From positions 8,904-72,903 of the forward strand of contig NZ_CALFLA010000009.1 of the NCBI RefSeq assembly GCF_937880195.1: a stretch of DNA of 64,000 nucleotides. Direction: 5' to 3'. Position numbers and translations under genes: made by a program. This document shows, one piece after another, positions 7,878-16,042 of this stretch. Under the pieces are notes generated by a model, which was not told the origin of the DNA, ran no database searches, and saw nothing but the letters and a program-made list of their open reading frames with translations. Each line of letters starts with the position of its first letter. Position 1 is the stretch's first letter. The stretch is from an uncultured Blautia sp. GTDB lineage: Bacteria; Bacillota; Clostridia; Lachnospirales; Lachnospiraceae.

Positions 7878-9317
7878 ATGGCAAAAGAGAAAAAATTAGT
7901 GGAAGCCATCACTTCTATGGAAGAAGATTTTGCACAATGGTATACGGACGTTGTAAAAAAAGCAGAGCTTTGCGACTATACAAGCGTAAAAGGCTGCATG
8001 GTGATCAAACCTGCAGGTTATGCCATCTGGGAGAATATCCAGAATGAGCTGGACAGAAGATTCAAGGAAACAGGGGTACAGAATGTGTACATGCCTATGT
8101 TTATTCCAGAATCTCTTCTTCAGAAGGAAAAAGACCATGTAGAGGGATTTGCGCCTGAAGTTGCATGGGTGACACATGGAGGACTGGATCCTCTTCAGGA
8201 GCGTCTTTGCGTACGTCCTACTTCCGAGACTCTGTTCTGCGATTTCTATCAGAAGGAAATCCAGTCTCACAGAGATCTGCCAAAGGTATATAACCAGTGG
8301 TGTTCTGTTGTGCGCTGGGAAAAAACAACACGTCCTTTCCTTCGCTCCAGAGAATTTTTGTGGCAGGAGGGACATACCGCTCATGCGACTGCCCAGGAAG
8401 CTGAAGAGAGAACCATCCAGATGCTGAACGTCTATGCGGATTTCTGTGAAGAAGTTCTGGCTATCCCGGTTGTAAAAGGACAGAAAACTGACAAAGAAAA
8501 ATTTGCAGGAGCGGAGGCAACTTATACCATCGAGTCCCTGATGCACGACGGAAAGGCTCTGCAGTCAGGAACAAGCCATAACTTTGGAGACGGTTTTGCA
8601 AAAGCCTTTGGCATCCAGTACACAGATAAAGAAAACAAGCTCCAGTACGTTCATCAGACTTCCTGGGGAATGACAACCCGTATGATCGGAGCAATTATTA
8701 TGGTACACGGAGACAACAGCGGTCTTGTGCTGCCGCCGAGAATCGCACCTGTTCAGGCAGTGATCATTCCGATCCAGCAGCGTAAAGAAGGCGTACTTGA
8801 AAAAGCCGACCAGTTGTTTGCAGCATTAAGGGCAGCAGGAATCCGTGTAAAGGTAGACGATACAGACAGAAGTCCTGGATATAAGTTCTCCGAGCAGGAA
8901 ATGAGAGGAATTCCGGTTCGTATTGAATGTGGTCCAAAGGATATTGAAAAAGGACAGGCTGTGATCTGCCGTCGTGATACAAGAGAAAAATATGTGGTTT
9001 CCTTTGAAGAGCTTAGCGCAAAGGTTCAGGAGATCCTGGATACCATGCAGAAGGATATGCTGGAAAGAGCTCGTGCTCACCGCGAGGAGCATACGTATGT
9101 TGCCACAGATTATGAGACCTTCAAAGATACTGTTAATAATAAACCAGGCTTTGTAAAGGCTATGTGGTGCGGAGACCAGGCATGCGAGGATAAGATTAAA
9201 GAAGATGTTCAGGCAACTTCCAGATGTATGCCTTTTGAGCAGGAGCATTTAAGCGACGTCTGCGTGTGCTGCGGCAAACCGGCCAAAAAAATGGTTTACT
9301 GGGGCAGAGCATATTAA
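7878..9317 (+). CDS. proS: Prolyl-tRNA synthetase, short (archaeal/eukaryote-like) form
   Basis: A 479-residue class II aminoacyl-tRNA synthetase. It lacks the roughly 180-residue editing insertion of the E. coli type and instead has the N-terminus ([20 protein letters not shown]), class II motif 2 ([25 protein letters not shown]) and the C-terminal Cys-containing zinc-binding-like tail ([18 protein letters not shown]) of the archaeal/eukaryote-like form. It is governed by the T-box leader just upstream. The ribosome site AAAGGAGAG precedes the ATG. Confidence 0.95.
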   Translation: MAKEKKLVEAITSMEEDFAQWYTDVVKKAELCDYTSVKGCMVIKPAGYAIWENIQNELDRRFKETGVQNVYMPMFIPESLLQKEKDHVEGFAPEVAWVTHGGLDPLQERLCVRPTSETLFCDFYQKEIQSHRDLPKVYNQWCSVVRWEKTTRPFLRSREFLWQEGHTAHATAQEAEERTIQMLNVYADFCEEVLAIPVVKGQKTDKEKFAGAEATYTIESLMHDGKALQSGTSHNFGDGFAKAFGIQYTDKENKLQYVHQTSWGMTTRMIGAIIMVHGDNSGLVLPPRIAPVQAVIIPIQQRKEGVLEKADQLFAALRAAGIRVKVDDTDRSPGYKFSEQEMRGIPVRIECGPKDIEKGQAVICRRDTREKYVVSFEELSAKVQEILDTMQKDMLERARAHREEHTYVATDYETFKDTVNNKPGFVKAMWCGDQACEDKIKEDVQATSRCMPFEQEHLSDVCVCCGKPAKKMVYWGRAY

Positions 9318-9318
9318 T

Positions 9319-10656
9319 ATGAAGCTTGAAATTCCCTCCAGTGCAGAAAAAATCCTGCGTATCCTGGAGGAAAGCGGGTATGAGGCCTATGTGGTGGGCG
9401 GCTGCGTCAGGGATTCTATCCTGGGACGCTGCCCGGATGACTGGGATATCACCACATCTGCTTCCCCGGAGCAGGTAAAGGCTTTGTTTCACAGAACAGT
9501 TGATACCGGACTGCAGCATGGTACGGTGACAGTTCTTATGGACAGGGAAGGGTTTGAGGTGACAACCTACCGGGTAGACGGGGACTATGAAGACGGCCGC
9601 CACCCAAAAGAAGTTATGTTTACTGCAAGCCTGGAAGAGGATCTGAAACGGCGGGATTTTACCATCAATGCAATGGCATATCATCCAGATCGGGGAATTG
9701 TGGATCTGTTTCATGGGATGGAGGATATGAAAAATCAAGTGATCCGCTGTGTAGGCGACCCAATGGAAAGATTTGGGGAAGACGCCCTTCGGATTCTTAG
9801 GGCAGTCAGGTTTTCTGCCCAGCTTGGGTTTTCGATCCATGAAAATACCAGACAGGGAATTTATGCTCTGGCAGGGAATCTTCATTATGTCAGTGCGGAG
9901 AGAATCCAGGTGGAGCTTGTGAAGCTTCTGGTTTCTGCTCATCCCGATTATCTTCGGACTGCTTATGAGACAGGGATCACAAAAGAGTTCCTTCCTGAGT
10001 TTGACCTTTGTATGGAAACAGAGCAGAATACTCCTCATCATTGTTATACGGTGGGAGAGCATACACTTCAGAGCCTTTTGAATGTTCGGGCAGATAAGGT
10101 TTTGAGACTGACCATGCTTCTTCATGATATCGGAAAGCCGGTTATGAAAACAACAGATGAAAACAACAGAGATCATTTTAAGATGCACGGACCGGAAAGT
10201 GAAAAAATGGCAAAAGCAATTCTACGAAGACTGAAGTTTGATAACGATACCATTCATAAGGTGTGCAGATTGGTGAAATGGCATGATGCCAGACCGCTGC
10301 CGGAAATGACTTCTGTACGACGGGCAGTGAATCAGATTGGAGAGGATATTTTTCCTCTTTATCTGGAAGTGCAAAAAGCAGATATGCTGGCTCAGAGCTT
10401 TTATAAAAGAGAGGAAAAGCAACAGAGACTCATTGGCGTAGAGAAGTGCTATGAAGAGATTCTTAAGAAACAGCAGTGCGTTTCTCTGAAAAATCTTGCT
10501 GTTACAGGAAGAGATCTGATCGGTGCAGGATGTAAGCCGGGCCCAAGGCTTGGAGAGATACTGGACGCTATGCTTGCCCATGTGCTGGAGTACCCGGAAG
10601 ACAACACAAAAGAAAAGTTGATGGATCTTCTGAAAAATGATCTGTCTGCCATATAA
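9319..10656 (+). CDS. cca: CCA tRNA nucleotidyltransferase with HD domain
   Basis: A 445-residue class II nucleotidyltransferase that adds or repairs the 3'-CCA of tRNA. The catalytic head is clear: GGCVRDSILGRCPDDWDITTSA (glycine-rich loop plus DxD-like metal site) and the ERR-type base-recognition region (EDALRILRAVRFSAQLGFS). From about residue 250 an HD phosphohydrolase domain follows (HTLQSLLNVRA...LLHDIGKP, then KWHD). It starts one base after the proS stop, so both tRNA genes are probably under T-box control. Confidence 0.93.
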   Translation: MKLEIPSSAEKILRILEESGYEAYVVGGCVRDSILGRCPDDWDITTSASPEQVKALFHRTVDTGLQHGTVTVLMDREGFEVTTYRVDGDYEDGRHPKEVMFTASLEEDLKRRDFTINAMAYHPDRGIVDLFHGMEDMKNQVIRCVGDPMERFGEDALRILRAVRFSAQLGFSIHENTRQGIYALAGNLHYVSAERIQVELVKLLVSAHPDYLRTAYETGITKEFLPEFDLCMETEQNTPHHCYTVGEHTLQSLLNVRADKVLRLTMLLHDIGKPVMKTTDENNRDHFKMHGPESEKMAKAILRRLKFDNDTIHKVCRLVKWHDARPLPEMTSVRRAVNQIGEDIFPLYLEVQKADMLAQSFYKREEKQQRLIGVEKCYEEILKKQQCVSLKNLAVTGRDLIGAGCKPGPRLGEILDAMLAHVLEYPEDNTKEKLMDLLKNDLSAI

Positions 10657-10672
10657 TATAGAAAGAAAAAAG

Positions 10673-10703
10673 GAATCTGCAAGGCCTGCAGGTTCTTTTT
10701 TTT
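10673..10703 (+). terminator. Intrinsic terminator after cca
   Basis: Hairpin GAATCTGCA/TGCAGGTTC with one mismatch, followed by a long T-run (10695-10703). Confidence 0.85.
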
Positions 10704-10737
10704 AGGAAAGGAGTACATTCTGTACTAACTTTCCTAA
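10702..10737 (+). promoter_or_regulatory. Long imperfect palindrome upstream of the CotS-like gene
   Basis: TTAGGAAAG and AGTACA on the left pair with TGTACT and CTTTCCTAA on the right, giving 15 bp around a TTC centre with only small mismatches. It starts inside the terminator T-run and ends 21 bases before the next gene. There is no T-run after it, so an operator or an mRNA leader hairpin is more likely than a terminator. The outer TTAGG/CCTAA bases faintly resemble DtxR-type metal boxes; this is only a suggestion. Confidence 0.45.
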
Positions 10738-10758
10738 TAAATGTAACAGGAAATTATT

Positions 10759-11802
10759 ATGAGAATGCTTCATAATCCCCGGCCCTGTGTACATAAGATA
10801 GAAGGTACAAAAAATGAGGGGGAAATGGATTTGTATGATTATGGACTCAGCACTCTGGCACAGTACGAGCTTACTGTAAAAAGCACGGCGCGTACCAGAG
10901 GAGCGCTTCTCTGTCAGACAGACAAAGGAATTTTTATCATACGTGAATTTAAAGGCTCAGAGAAAAAACTTCAAAAGCAGCAGGAACTCCTTGCCAGGCT
11001 TTGGGAACAGGGCTGTCTTGTGGATGTATATATTCCAAATAAAGAAGAAAGCCTTATTTCCTATGATAAAGATGGGATTCCTTATACGCTGCAGCAGTGG
11101 TTTCAGGGGAGAGAATGTGACGCCAGATCAAGAGAGGACGTTTTTTCTTCTGTTCGTACTCTGGCAAAGATCCATAAAGAGATGCACCTTGACCTGGAAG
11201 CAGATTATATGGAAACCAGTCTTGAGGATGAATATCGGCGCCACAATCAGGAATTGAAAAAAATACGCAGGTTTATCCGAAAAAAAGGTCCTTCCTGCAC
11301 ATTTGAAAAGGAATACCTGAAACACGTGGAATGGTTTTTGGAACAGGCGGAGACAGCGTCAGAGCTGCTGGAATCCTCTTCCTATCAAAAACTTCGTGAA
11401 GAAGCAAAAAAGAAGGGGAATATCTGCCATGGCGAGTATAATCAGCATAATGTGCTGATAACAGGTCAGGGAAATGCAGTAACTGGGTTTTCTCACTGGT
11501 GTTATGGAATACAGACGGGGGATCTTTACCGTTTTATGCGTAAGATTCTTGAAAAATCCAACTGGAATATTCAGACTGGCAGGGAAATGCTTAATACCTA
11601 CGACAGGATCCGATCTATATCCAAGGAAGAAATAGAAAATCTAAAGATCCGTTTTTCCTATCCTGATAAGTTCTGGAAGTTATCTAATTATTATTATACA
11701 CACAGCAAAGCATGGGTTTCAGAGAAAAACACAGAAAAGTTCCAGACACTGATCCGTCAGAAAGAAAAATGGGAGCGCTTTTGTGAAGAATGCTTTAGAT
11801 AA
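10759..11802 (+). CDS. CotS-family spore coat kinase-like protein
   Basis: A 347-residue protein of the aminoglycoside-phosphotransferase/CotS kinase-like fold. ICHGEYNQHNVLI is the catalytic-loop equivalent (HG-x2-NQHN), and the N-lobe contains the strand pattern TRGALLCQTDKGIFIIREFKGSEKKL with the presumed ATP-binding Lys. The family is found in spore coats and sporulation operons of clostridia. The start is uncertain: ATG 10759 has AGGA seven bases upstream, while ATG 10825 (MDLYDYGLS) is where most relatives would begin but has GAGGGGG only two bases away. The next feature upstream is a long palindrome. Confidence 0.75.
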   Translation: MRMLHNPRPCVHKIEGTKNEGEMDLYDYGLSTLAQYELTVKSTARTRGALLCQTDKGIFIIREFKGSEKKLQKQQELLARLWEQGCLVDVYIPNKEESLISYDKDGIPYTLQQWFQGRECDARSREDVFSSVRTLAKIHKEMHLDLEADYMETSLEDEYRRHNQELKKIRRFIRKKGPSCTFEKEYLKHVEWFLEQAETASELLESSSYQKLREEAKKKGNICHGEYNQHNVLITGQGNAVTGFSHWCYGIQTGDLYRFMRKILEKSNWNIQTGREMLNTYDRIRSISKEEIENLKIRFSYPDKFWKLSNYYYTHSKAWVSEKNTEKFQTLIRQKEKWERFCEECFR

Positions 11803-11839
11803 AAGACGGTTCATACTTCCCTTTTGTGCAAAATAGGTG

Positions 11840-11874
11840 TATAATTAGAAATCATGATTACTGTTTACAGTAAT
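11840..11874 (+). promoter_or_regulatory. -10 box and palindromic operator candidate (copy 2) of the phosphohexomutase gene
   Basis: TATAAT at 11840-11845 is followed 11 bases later by ATTACTGT-TT-ACAGTAAT (11857-11874), a perfect 8-2-8 inverted repeat. The same element and geometry occur at 3998-4033. No convincing -35 box is visible at the right distance. Confidence 0.6.
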
Positions 11875-11927
11875 AAACCAGATGTCCGCATTGCGGATAA
11901 AAACAAGACACAGGGAGGTATAGCGGT

Positions 11928-13661
11928 ATGGATTACAGAGAAGTATACGAGCAGTGGCTTGCAAACCCATACTTCGATGAAGCAACCAAGGAAGAACTGA
12001 AAAACATCGCAGAAGAAGAAAATGAAATTAAGGAACGTTTCTATATGGACCTGGAATTTGGCACAGCAGGTCTTCGTGGAATTATTGGCGCAGGAACGAA
12101 CCGCATGAATATTTATGTAGTAAGAAGAGCAACACAGGGACTGGCTAACTATATTGCAAAAGTTGACAAGAAATCTCAGGGAGTGGCAATTGCATACGAT
12201 TCCCGTCATATGTCACCGGAATTTGCGCAGGAGGCGGCTCTTTGCCTTGCTGCTAACGGAATTAAGGCATACATTTTTGAATCCTTAAGACCTACGCCGG
12301 AGCTGTCTTTTGCAGTCCGCCATCTGGGCTGTATTGCCGGTATTAACGTGACAGCCAGCCATAACCCGCCGGAATATAATGGATATAAGGTTTACTGGGA
12401 AGACGGCGCGCAGATCACACCGCCTCATGACAGCGGAATCATGGGAGAGGTAAAAGCAATTTCCGATTGGAATACCGTAAAGACCATGGACAAGGCAGAA
12501 GCAGAAAAAGCCGGACTTTATGAAGTGATCGGACAGGATATTGACGACGCTTATATTGCAGAATTAAAGAAACAGGTGATCCACCATGACGCTATCGAGG
12601 CAGAAGGAAAGAATCTGAAGATTGTTTATTCACCTCTTCATGGAACAGGAAATATTCCTGCAAGAAGAATCTTGAAAGAACTTGGATTTGAGAACGTATA
12701 TGTTGTTAAGGAACAGGAACTGCCGGATGGAGATTTCCCAACTGTCAGCTATCCGAACCCGGAGGCTGCAGAAGCCTTTGAGCTGGGTCTGAAGCTGGCG
12801 AAAGAAGTAGACGCAGATCTTGTTCTTGCTACCGACCCGGACGCAGACCGTCTCGGCGTTCGCGTAAAGGATAAAAACGGCGAGTATCATGATCTTACAG
12901 GAAATATGTCAGGATGTCTGCTTGCAAATTATGAAATCGGACAGCGCAAGGCAGTAAACGGAAGCCTTCCAGAGGACGGAGCCCTGATCAAGACTATCGT
13001 TACCAGCAATCTGGCAGATGCTATTGCAAGAGGCTATGGCGTAAATCTTATTGAGGTTCTTACAGGTTTTAAATTCATCGGACAGCAGATTCTTGGATTT
13101 GAAAACAGCGGAAAAGGAACATACCTTTTTGGATTTGAAGAAAGCTACGGCTGCCTGATCGGTACATATGCAAGAGATAAAGACGCTATTGTTGCTACAA
13201 TGGCGCTCTGCGAGGCTGCGGCTTACTATAAGAGCCAGGGCAAGACTCTCTGGGATGCAATGATCGAGATGTATGAACAGTACGGATATTATAAGGATGA
13301 TATTAAATCCGTTACTCTTAAGGGAATTGAGGGGCTTCAGAAGATCCAGGAGATCATGGATACCCTTCGTCAGAATCCTCCGACAGAATTTGCCGGCCAT
13401 AAGGTAGTATCCGCAAGAGACTATAAGAAGGATACAGTTACAGATCTGGCTACAGGAGAGGTGAAACCTACAGGTCTTCCAAACTCCAATGTTCTGTATT
13501 ATGATCTGACAGACGATGCATGGGTATGCGTTCGTCCTTCCGGTACAGAGCCTAAAGTGAAATTCTACTATGGAGTTAAGGGAAGCTCTCTTGAGGACGC
13601 AGACCAGAAGTCAGCGGTTATGGGCGAGGCAGTTCTTGCTATGGTAAACGCGATGTTATAA
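11928..13661 (+). CDS. Phosphoglucomutase/phosphomannomutase
   Basis: A 577-residue alpha-D-phosphohexomutase of the PgcA/PGM2 size class, interconverting hexose-1- and hexose-6-phosphates for glycogen, cell-wall and sugar nucleotide pools. All four active-site loops are seen: the phosphoserine loop TASHNPPEYNGYKVY, the Mg-binding DPDADRLG, the sugar-binding GFEESYG, and the phosphate-binding RPSGTEPK. It starts after AGGGAGG. A promoter with a palindromic operator precedes it. Confidence 0.92.
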   Translation: MDYREVYEQWLANPYFDEATKEELKNIAEEENEIKERFYMDLEFGTAGLRGIIGAGTNRMNIYVVRRATQGLANYIAKVDKKSQGVAIAYDSRHMSPEFAQEAALCLAANGIKAYIFESLRPTPELSFAVRHLGCIAGINVTASHNPPEYNGYKVYWEDGAQITPPHDSGIMGEVKAISDWNTVKTMDKAEAEKAGLYEVIGQDIDDAYIAELKKQVIHHDAIEAEGKNLKIVYSPLHGTGNIPARRILKELGFENVYVVKEQELPDGDFPTVSYPNPEAAEAFELGLKLAKEVDADLVLATDPDADRLGVRVKDKNGEYHDLTGNMSGCLLANYEIGQRKAVNGSLPEDGALIKTIVTSNLADAIARGYGVNLIEVLTGFKFIGQQILGFENSGKGTYLFGFEESYGCLIGTYARDKDAIVATMALCEAAAYYKSQGKTLWDAMIEMYEQYGYYKDDIKSVTLKGIEGLQKIQEIMDTLRQNPPTEFAGHKVVSARDYKKDTVTDLATGEVKPTGLPNSNVLYYDLTDDAWVCVRPSGTEPKVKFYYGVKGSSLEDADQKSAVMGEAVLAMVNAML

Positions 13662-13673
13662 TTGTGGTGAAAA

Positions 13674-14060
13674 ATGGAAGTATTTGATGAATTTATGGAT
13701 GTGGTCAGGGCAGTTCGCAGAAACTGCCCCTGGGATAAGGTACAGACCCATGAAAGTCTGAAACCCTATCTTGTTAATGAAACAAATGAGCTTCTGGAGG
13801 GAATTGACCGCCTGGATAAGGAAGGCGACAGTGAAAACCTTTGCGAGGAGCTTGGAGATGTTCTTTTTCAGGTGGCGCTTCACAGCGTGATCGCACAGGA
13901 GGAGGGGCTTTTTACCATAGAAGATGTGGTTAAGGGAATCTCCTCAAAAATGCAGTTCCGCCACCCAAAAATCTTTTCTCCAGAGGATTTGGAAGCGGCC
14001 TCTCTTACCTGGGACGAGCTTAAAAAAAGGGAGAAGGAAGGGCGTGGACAGACACGCTGA
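13674..14060 (+). CDS. mazG: MazG-like nucleotide pyrophosphohydrolase (single domain)
   Basis: A 128-residue protein carrying one all-alpha MazG domain. The hallmark CPWDKVQTHESLKPYLVNETNELLEGI contains the first ExxE metal motif, and CEELGDVLFQVALHS the ExxD motif. MazG enzymes hydrolyse NTPs/dNTPs to NMP and pyrophosphate, cleaning non-canonical nucleotides. At about half the length of E. coli MazG it corresponds to one repeat. It follows the mutase gene by 12 bases and may be cotranscribed. Confidence 0.9.
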   Translation: MEVFDEFMDVVRAVRRNCPWDKVQTHESLKPYLVNETNELLEGIDRLDKEGDSENLCEELGDVLFQVALHSVIAQEEGLFTIEDVVKGISSKMQFRHPKIFSPEDLEAASLTWDELKKREKEGRGQTR

Positions 14061-14097
14061 AAATGGTGCTTTTCATGGAAAAATAGCACAAAAAACC

Positions 14098-14126
14098 TTG
14101 ACAACCAATAGGAAAAGGTATATAAA
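14098..14126 (+). promoter_or_regulatory. Promoter of the HU gene
   Basis: TTGACA (14098-14103), a 17-base spacer, TATAAA (14121-14126): close to sigma-A consensus, as expected for an abundant nucleoid protein. Confidence 0.8.
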
Positions 14127-14200
14127 TAGTAAATAGCGTGTGAGCGACAGGAAGCGTAACGCAGGAATAAAGAAAGAGAGCATATATAGGAGGAAACACC

Positions 14201-14479
14201 ATGAATAAAACCGAATTAATATCAGCAATGGCGAAAGAGACTAACCTTTCCAAAAAAGATGTAGAGGCAGTTCTTAAATCTTTCACCGATGTTGTGGCAT
14301 CCGAACTGAAAAAAGGCGGTAAGATCCAGCTTGTTGGCTTTGGTACTTTTGAAGTAAGCGAAAGAGCAGCAAGAGAAGGAAGAAATCCGCATACTGGTGA
14401 AACCATGAAAATCGAAGCTTCCAAAGCACCAAAATTCAAAGCAGGCAAGGCATTAAAGGATCTCGTAAACGAGAAATAA
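14201..14479 (+). CDS. hup: HU family DNA-binding protein
   Basis: A 92-residue nucleoid protein of the HU/IHF family. N-terminal helices (MNKTELISAMAKETNLSKKDVEAV), the KIQLVGFGTFEV strand, and the DNA-contacting arm with GRNPHTGE-MKI are all canonical; the Pro of the arm is present (NP). It bends and compacts DNA as a dimer. It has its own strong promoter, an AGGAGG ribosome site, and a strong terminator downstream, so it is monocistronic. Confidence 0.96.
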   Translation: MNKTELISAMAKETNLSKKDVEAVLKSFTDVVASELKKGGKIQLVGFGTFEVSERAAREGRNPHTGETMKIEASKAPKFKAGKALKDLVNEK

Positions 14480-14495
14480 TAAGAATTGATTATCA

Positions 14496-14523
14496 GGGGG
14501 AACGGTTCGTTCCCCCTTTTTTA
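14496..14523 (+). terminator. Intrinsic terminator after HU
   Basis: Perfect 9-bp stem GGGGGAACG/CGTTCCCCC (14496-14504 and 14508-14516) with a seven-T run. Confidence 0.95.
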
Positions 14524-14590
14524 GTGGTAAGTAATAATAAATTACAGCAAGAACACCGGAGCGTTCTTGAATTTAGAAAAGGAGAGAACT

Positions 14591-14830
14591 ATGAGACTTG
14601 ACAAATATTTAAAAGTATCTCGTCTGATCAAAAGAAGAACAGTAGCAAACGAGGCCTGCGACGCAGGAAGAGTTCTTTTGAACGATAAGCCTGCACGGGC
14701 GTCAGCACAGGTAAAAGCAGGGGATAAAGTAGAAATCCAGTTTGGCGGCAAAAGCGTGAAGGTGGAAGTTCTTGACGTAAAAGAGACTGTCCGCAAGGAA
14801 GAGGCGGAGAGCATGTTCCGCTACCTCTAA
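14591..14830 (+). CDS. rqcP: S4-domain RNA-binding protein RqcP (YabO/Hsp15-like)
   Basis: A 79-residue protein consisting of one S4 RNA-binding domain (MRLDKYLKVSRLIKRRTVANEACDAGRVLLND). RqcP binds 50S subunits carrying stalled peptidyl-tRNA and supports alanine tailing by RqcH in ribosome quality control. The ATG at 14591 is used because GGAGAG lies just before it; the in-frame TTG at 14567 has no ribosome site. It heads the rqcP-yabP-yabQ-divIC cluster, the same order as in Bacillus. Confidence 0.9.
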   Translation: MRLDKYLKVSRLIKRRTVANEACDAGRVLLNDKPARASAQVKAGDKVEIQFGGKSVKVEVLDVKETVRKEEAESMFRYL

Positions 14831-14883
14831 AAGATACGTCTATTTAGAATGGTTTTCTCATAGATTGTTTAGGGAAAGAGGCA

Positions 14884-15180
14884 ATGGAGGCCAATGTTTT
14901 GGAAGAAAAGAAAACAATCCTTTCCCACAGAATCATCATAGAAAACCGTCAGACGGGCATGGTGACAGGCGTCCGCGACGTATATTCCTTTCATGAGGGG
15001 GAAATCCTTCTGGACACAGAAGGGGGAAAGCTGTCTGTTAAGGGGGAAATGCTTCATGTAAAGAGGCTGAACCTGGAAAAGGGAGAAGCAGATATAGAAG
15101 GAAAGATCAGCAGTTTTTCCTACTTATCAAAAAATACAGACAAAAAAGAAGAATCTCTGCTGAAACGGATGTTCCGGTGA
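14884..15180 (+). CDS. yabP: Sporulation protein YabP
   Basis: A 98-residue YabP/YqfC family protein, needed for efficient spore formation in Bacillus. The typical phrase HRIIIENRQTGMVTGVRDVYSFHEGEILLDTEGGKLSVKGEMLHVKRLNLEKGEADIEG is a chain of short beta strands ending in the family's 'L-V-LNLE-GE--IEG' pattern. Cytoplasmic, no membrane segment. It is four bases from yabQ. Confidence 0.92.
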   Translation: MEANVLEEKKTILSHRIIIENRQTGMVTGVRDVYSFHEGEILLDTEGGKLSVKGEMLHVKRLNLEKGEADIEGKISSFSYLSKNTDKKEESLLKRMFR

Positions 15181-15183
15181 TAT

Positions 15184-15666
15184 ATGAGCAGCTATATGGA
15201 ATATGAAGCAATGCTTTTCGGACTTTCTGTGGGAATGGGAGCAGCGCTGTATCTTTGCTATGAATTGCTTGCAGCTCTGAGAAAAGTTTTTTTTCGCCAT
15301 AAGGCGGTGTGGAATGCTCTGGATGTGTTTTACTGGATTGGGGCAGGTTTTTTTGTGTTCTGTATGGTTTACCGTTTTAATCAGGGTATTTTGCGGAGTT
15401 TTTTGTTTCTGGGAAATTTCCTTGGAGCATGGATCTGCAGCAGGACAGCAGGGCGGTTATTGGGCAGGCTGATAGGCCGGTTATTGGAAATTTGTGTCTT
15501 TCATATAAAAAATATGACAAAGAGGTTGCTATTTTTTCTTGGAAGATGTAATATTTTAATGTATAGTCTCAGGATATTACATAAAAAGCAGTTTTTTGGA
15601 AATAAGAGGGTCAGACAGGTTGAAAAAGTCAAAAAGAAAAAAGACAAAAAAGAGAATAAAGAATAA
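15184..15666 (+). CDS. yabQ: Sporulation membrane protein YabQ
   Basis: A 160-residue membrane protein with about four hydrophobic segments and a strongly basic C-terminus (EKVKKKKDKKENKE). Membrane layout, length and position between yabP and divIC identify YabQ, which is required for spore cortex formation in Bacillus. Its 3' end overlaps the start of divIC by 47 bases in another frame. Confidence 0.85.
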   Translation: MSSYMEYEAMLFGLSVGMGAALYLCYELLAALRKVFFRHKAVWNALDVFYWIGAGFFVFCMVYRFNQGILRSFLFLGNFLGAWICSRTAGRLLGRLIGRLLEICVFHIKNMTKRLLFFLGRCNILMYSLRILHKKQFFGNKRVRQVEKVKKKKDKKENKE

Positions 15667-15934
15667 CTACCTGGGTATGGCTGTTATTTCTGTTGTTGTC
15701 CTGCTTCTTCTGGGAGGAATGGCTGTCCAGAGCCAGAGCATGAGGAATAAAATCGCTTATTATGACGCTCAGGCCGCAGAACTGGAGAAGCAGATTTCCT
15801 ATGAGCAGGAGCGCACACAGGAGATTGAGCAGCGTAAAGCATATATGCAGACAGACGAGTATGCTGCAGAGGTTGCCAGGGACAGACTTGGTCTTGTAAA
15901 AGAAAACGAAACTGTGTTTGAAGAAGAAAAATAA
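15620..15934 (+). CDS. divIC: Septum formation initiator DivIC/FtsB
   Basis: A 104-residue bitopic protein with a basic cytosolic N-terminus (KKSKRKKTKKRIKNN), one membrane helix (LGMAVISVVVLLLLGGMAV) and an extracytoplasmic coiled coil (AAELEKQISYEQERTQEIEQ), ending in the DivIC phrase EVARDRLGLVKENE. It works with DivIB/FtsQ and FtsL in the division complex. TTG at 15620 is chosen because AGAGGG lies nine bases upstream. It overlaps the end of yabQ. Confidence 0.88.
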   Translation: MKKSKRKKTKKRIKNNYLGMAVISVVVLLLLGGMAVQSQSMRNKIAYYDAQAAELEKQISYEQERTQEIEQRKAYMQTDEYAAEVARDRLGLVKENETVFEEEK

Positions 15935-15975
15935 CACGGATTTTGGAGAAAAGTTTTTTTTCTGTTCGTCTGTGT

Positions 15976-16008
15976 TTGACAGATATTTTATATCCCATCC
16001 GCTATAAT
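15976..16008 (+). promoter_or_regulatory. Spo0A-type promoter of spoIIE with a 21-base spacer
   Basis: TTGACA (15976-15981) and TATAAT (16003-16008) are perfect boxes but 21 bases apart, too far for ordinary sigma-A use. The B. subtilis spoIIE promoter is known for the same 21-base spacing and needs Spo0A~P. TTTGACA overlapping the -35 differs by one base from the reverse 0A box TTCGACA, and TTCGTCT lies nine bases upstream. Confidence 0.65.
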
Positions 16009-16042
16009 GTCACCTGATGAAGTGTGCAAGGGGGAGGGGAAT

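Noticed and set aside
9196..10188. 330-codon minus-strand frame opposite proS/cca
   Set aside because: Antisense shadow of the CCA-adding enzyme gene, with Cys/His/Pro-rich composition and no motif.
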